From: CAXTSE01 sp035554115
GTDB taxonomy: Bacteria > Actinomycetota > Actinomycetes > Actinomycetales > Microbacteriaceae
Direction of reading: 5' to 3'
Assembly: GCA_035554115.1 (NCBI GenBank)
Contig: DATMIW010000023.1
Coordinates: 1-13,999 of the forward strand
DNA: 13,999 nt
Under the pieces are notes generated by a model that worked only from the letters and a program-made list of their open reading frames with translations, made no database searches and had not been told where the DNA came from. The position numbers and the translations under genes are program-made. This document shows, one piece after another, positions 12,349-13,999 of this stretch; position 1 is the stretch's first letter, and the number at the start of each line of letters is the position of its first letter.

Positions 12349-13688
12349 AAAGTTGGGACTGCGATTGGGGCGGATGCCGTGAAGGCAGCCGCGATCACGT
12401 CACGCACTGAGGCGGCGTCTCCGTCGAGCACGTTCGCGTAGCCCAGTCGCCGCGCTTCCGCCCCACGCACTTTGGCCCCGGTGACGGGACGGATTTCGCC
12501 GGCGAGGCTGATTTCTCCGATGGCCGCGAGGTCGTGGGGGAGGGCGGTGTCGCGGACCGCGCTCGCGATGGCGAGGGCGATCGCAAGATCGGCGCCGGGT
12601 TCTGAGAGTCGGATGCCGCCCACTGTCGACACGTAGACATCCGAGCCGGAGAGCGGCAGACCGCACCGCCGTTCGAGCACCGCGAGCAGCATGGCGACGC
12701 GTGAGGCGTCGACTCCGTTGACGACGCGACGGGGTTGCGGGGCCTGGGTCTTCACGATCAGCGCCTGCACTTCGACCGGCAGGGCGCGGCGGCCTTCCAT
12801 GGCGATGGTGACGCAGGTGCCGCTGACGGGGGCGGCGGTGCGCGAGAGGAACAGACCCGAGGGGTCGGGCACTTCGGCGATGCCGTCGCCCGTCATTTCG
12901 AAGCAGCCGACCTCGTCGGTGGGGCCGAAGCGGTTCTTGAGGGCGCGGACGAAGCGGAGCGCGGTCTGGCGGTCTCCCTCGAAGCTGCACACGACATCCA
13001 CGAGATGTTCGAGCAGCCGGGGCCCGGCGATGGAGCCGTCTTTTGTGACGTGTCCGACGAGCAGCAGGGGCAGCTCGCGCTCTTTGGCGACCCGGATGAG
13101 GGTGCCCGCGACTTCTCGCACCTGCGCGGGTTGGCCGGCCGCGCCGTCCGATGCCGCCGAGGAGACGGTCTGCACCGAGTCGACGATAAGCAGGGCGGGG
13201 GAAACGGCTTCGATCTGGCCAAGGATCGTCGCGAGATCGGTTTCGGCGGCGAGGTAGAGATTGTCGTCGAGGGCGTTGGTGCGGGAGGCGCGCAGGCGCA
13301 CCTGGTTGACCGACTCTTCGGCGCTGACGTAAAGCACGCGAGCCCCCGCGCGGGCGATGCGGGCGGCGACCTCGAGCAGCAGGGTCGACTTGCCTACGCC
13401 AGGTTCACCACTGAGCAGGATGGCGGCGCCGGGCACAATGCCCCCGCCCAGCACGCGATCGAATTCGGGGATGCCGCTCGGCCAGTGTGCAACGGTGTCG
13501 GCGCCGAGATCCGTGATCGGCCGGGCTGCCCGCGCGGCGCTGACCCGCGCCGGCTTCACGGATGCGGCGGTGACACCCTTCTCGATGATCGAACCCCACG
13601 CCTGGCATTCGGGACACTGGCCGTACCACTTGCCGCCGGTCCAGCCGCACTCCGAACATGCGAAACCGGGGGATGCGGGGCGGGCCAT
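12345..13688 (-). CDS. radA: DNA repair protein RadA/Sms
   Basis: A 447-residue bacterial RadA, the RecA-related branch-migration ATPase of homologous recombination. Domains in order: C4 zinc finger (C11, C14, C25, C28), RecA-like core with Walker A GEPGVGKST (94-102) and Walker B LLIVDSVQ (166-173), the RadA-specific KNRFG motif (251-255), and a C-terminal Lon-protease-like domain that forms the hexamer (GIRLSEPGADLAIALAIASA...AAIGEISLAGEIRPV...GAKVRGAEA). Length and motifs are normal and complete. ATG 13688 has no ribosome-binding site but a -10 box 6 nt upstream. Its TAG stop overlaps that of the LLM monooxygenase in the palindrome CTAG. Housekeeping gene marking the right border of the catabolic block. 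Confidence 0.97.
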   Translation of the reverse strand: MARPASPGFACSECGWTGGKWYGQCPECQAWGSIIEKGVTAASVKPARVSAARAARPITDLGADTVAHWPSGIPEFDRVLGGGIVPGAAILLSGEPGVGKSTLLLEVAARIARAGARVLYVSAEESVNQVRLRASRTNALDDNLYLAAETDLATILGQIEAVSPALLIVDSVQTVSSAASDGAAGQPAQVREVAGTLIRVAKERELPLLLVGHVTKDGSIAGPRLLEHLVDVVCSFEGDRQTALRFVRALKNRFGPTDEVGCFEMTGDGIAEVPDPSGLFLSRTAAPVSGTCVTIAMEGRRALPVEVQALIVKTQAPQPRRVVNGVDASRVAMLLAVLERRCGLPLSGSDVYVSTVGGIRLSEPGADLAIALAIASAVRDTALPHDLAAIGEISLAGEIRPVTGAKVRGAEARRLGYANVLDGDAASVRDVIAAAFTASAPIAVPTF

Positions 13689-13700
13689 GTCGCCAGCCTA
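13689..13700 (-). promoter_or_regulatory. -10 box of a leaderless radA transcript
   Basis: On the minus strand TAGGCT (13700-13695) stands 6 nt before the radA ATG with no Shine-Dalgarno sequence between, the spacing expected for a leaderless mRNA. The rest of the gap up to 13771 shows no clear -35 and no strong terminator for the upstream lyase gene. Confidence 0.45.
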
Positions 13701-13771
13701 AACGCGGCCACCGACGTAGCCTTCGAGCGCCGTGCTAGCCGCGCAGGCGCACCCCCACGGTGTCGCCGTCC

Positions 13772-13999
13772 TCACTTGGGGTGAGTGAGTAGACGCGCAT
13801 CGGTGATGTCGTCGAACTCTTCTGCGGTGAGCAAGCCCAGCTCGATCACGGCCGAGCGAATGTTCGCCCCACGAGCAAGGGCAGCATGCGCGATGCGTGC
13901 GGCCGCCGTGTAGCCGATGCGTGGTGTGAGTGCGGTGATGAGGCTGATGGACGAGGCGACCTGTGCGGAGAGGTGCTCCGAGTTGGCTTTGATGCCTTC
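13772..13999 (-). CDS. aspA: Aspartate ammonia-lyase, C-terminal part (5' end outside window)
   Basis: Minus-strand reading ending at TGA 13774-13772 gives 75 residues of the aspartase/fumarase superfamily C-terminus: GIKANSEHL, SLITALTPRIGYTAAARIA, IRSAVIELGLLTAEEFDDI, ending DARLLTHPK. The GLLT.EE.D segment followed by a final (M)THP matches the end of aspartate ammonia-lyases (AspA/AnsB) better than that of fumarase C, which ends around a conserved MV. The enzyme interconverts aspartate with fumarate plus ammonia in the cytosol. The catalytic loop and start are beyond the right edge, so the choice between aspartase and class II fumarase is likely but not certain. It is upstream of radA on the same strand, separated by 83 bp. 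Confidence 0.75.
   Translation of the reverse strand, partial: EGIKANSEHLSAQVASSISLITALTPRIGYTAAARIAHAALARGANIRSAVIELGLLTAEEFDDITDARLLTHPK

Noticed and set aside
12735..13784. 349-codon plus-strand frame opposite radA
   Set aside because: Antisense shadow of radA; glycine- and glutamate-rich with no motif.
13735..13800. 21-residue minus-strand ORF (MRVYSLTPSEDGDTVGVRLRG) overlapping the end of aspA
   Set aside because: The translation looks gene-like, but it is very short, overlaps the lyase end in another frame and has no ribosome-binding site. It could be a remnant or an alternative tail after a frameshift; support is too weak to list.
1..13999. CRISPR arrays, tRNA or rRNA genes, transposase or phage genes
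   Set aside because: None seen: no regularly spaced repeats, no cloverleaf-like sequence with CCA or T-loop signatures, and no recombinase motifs.

Overview
The window looks like a chromosomal segment of a high-GC actinobacterium, most likely Microbacteriaceae. Supporting signs are strong G/C bias at third codon positions, an actinobacterial-type ClpC, a single-domain ArgA-type acetyltransferase, a CtaG-like membrane protein of the type seen next to aa3 oxidases, several promoters whose -10 box lies 6-8 nt before the start codon (leaderless transcripts), and a hairpin-forming GGTCGAG...CGAGACC intergenic repeat. The genus cannot be fixed from sequence alone.

Layout. 1-899 (-): N-terminal half of a phenol-hydroxylase-type FAD monooxygenase, running off the left edge. 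1002-2327 (+): a flavin amine oxidase, divergent from it. 2328-2520: intergenic, with GGTCGAG repeats and an 86-bp nested inverted repeat. 2521 to about 3432 (-): a CtaG-like seven-helix membrane protein whose N-terminus has no normal start codon in frame. 3580-6096 (+): clpC, with a possible ClgR box upstream and a strong hairpin terminator downstream. 6287-6823 (+): ArgA-type GNAT acetyltransferase. 6849-7466 (+): anchored extracytoplasmic protein of unknown function. 7501-8058 (+): TetR repressor. 8116-9471 (+): second flavin amine oxidase. 9574-10947 (+): tetrahydrofolate-dependent demethylase of the LigM/DesA type (GcvT fold). 11014-12348 (+): NtaA/SnaA/DszA-type flavin-dependent monooxygenase. 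12345-13688 (-): radA. 13772-13999 (-): C-terminus of an aspartate ammonia-lyase, running off the right edge.

How the genes may work together. The housekeeping genes (clpC, argA, radA, aspA, ctaG) are interleaved with two catabolic blocks. The right block (TetR, amine oxidase, LigM-like demethylase, LLM monooxygenase; 7501-12348) appears to be one regulon. A 22-bp palindrome after tetR and before the amine oxidase recurs, with 17 of 22 bases identical, before the demethylase gene, where it overlaps a good -35 box. The left block (ring hydroxylase diverging from a paralogous amine oxidase) has related enzyme content. Together they suggest catabolism of an aromatic compound carrying an amine and O- or N-methyl groups: deamination or amine oxidation, transfer of the methyl group to tetrahydrofolate, and flavin-dependent oxygenation. 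The substrate is inferred only from gene content, and no folate-recycling or flavin reductase gene is in the window.
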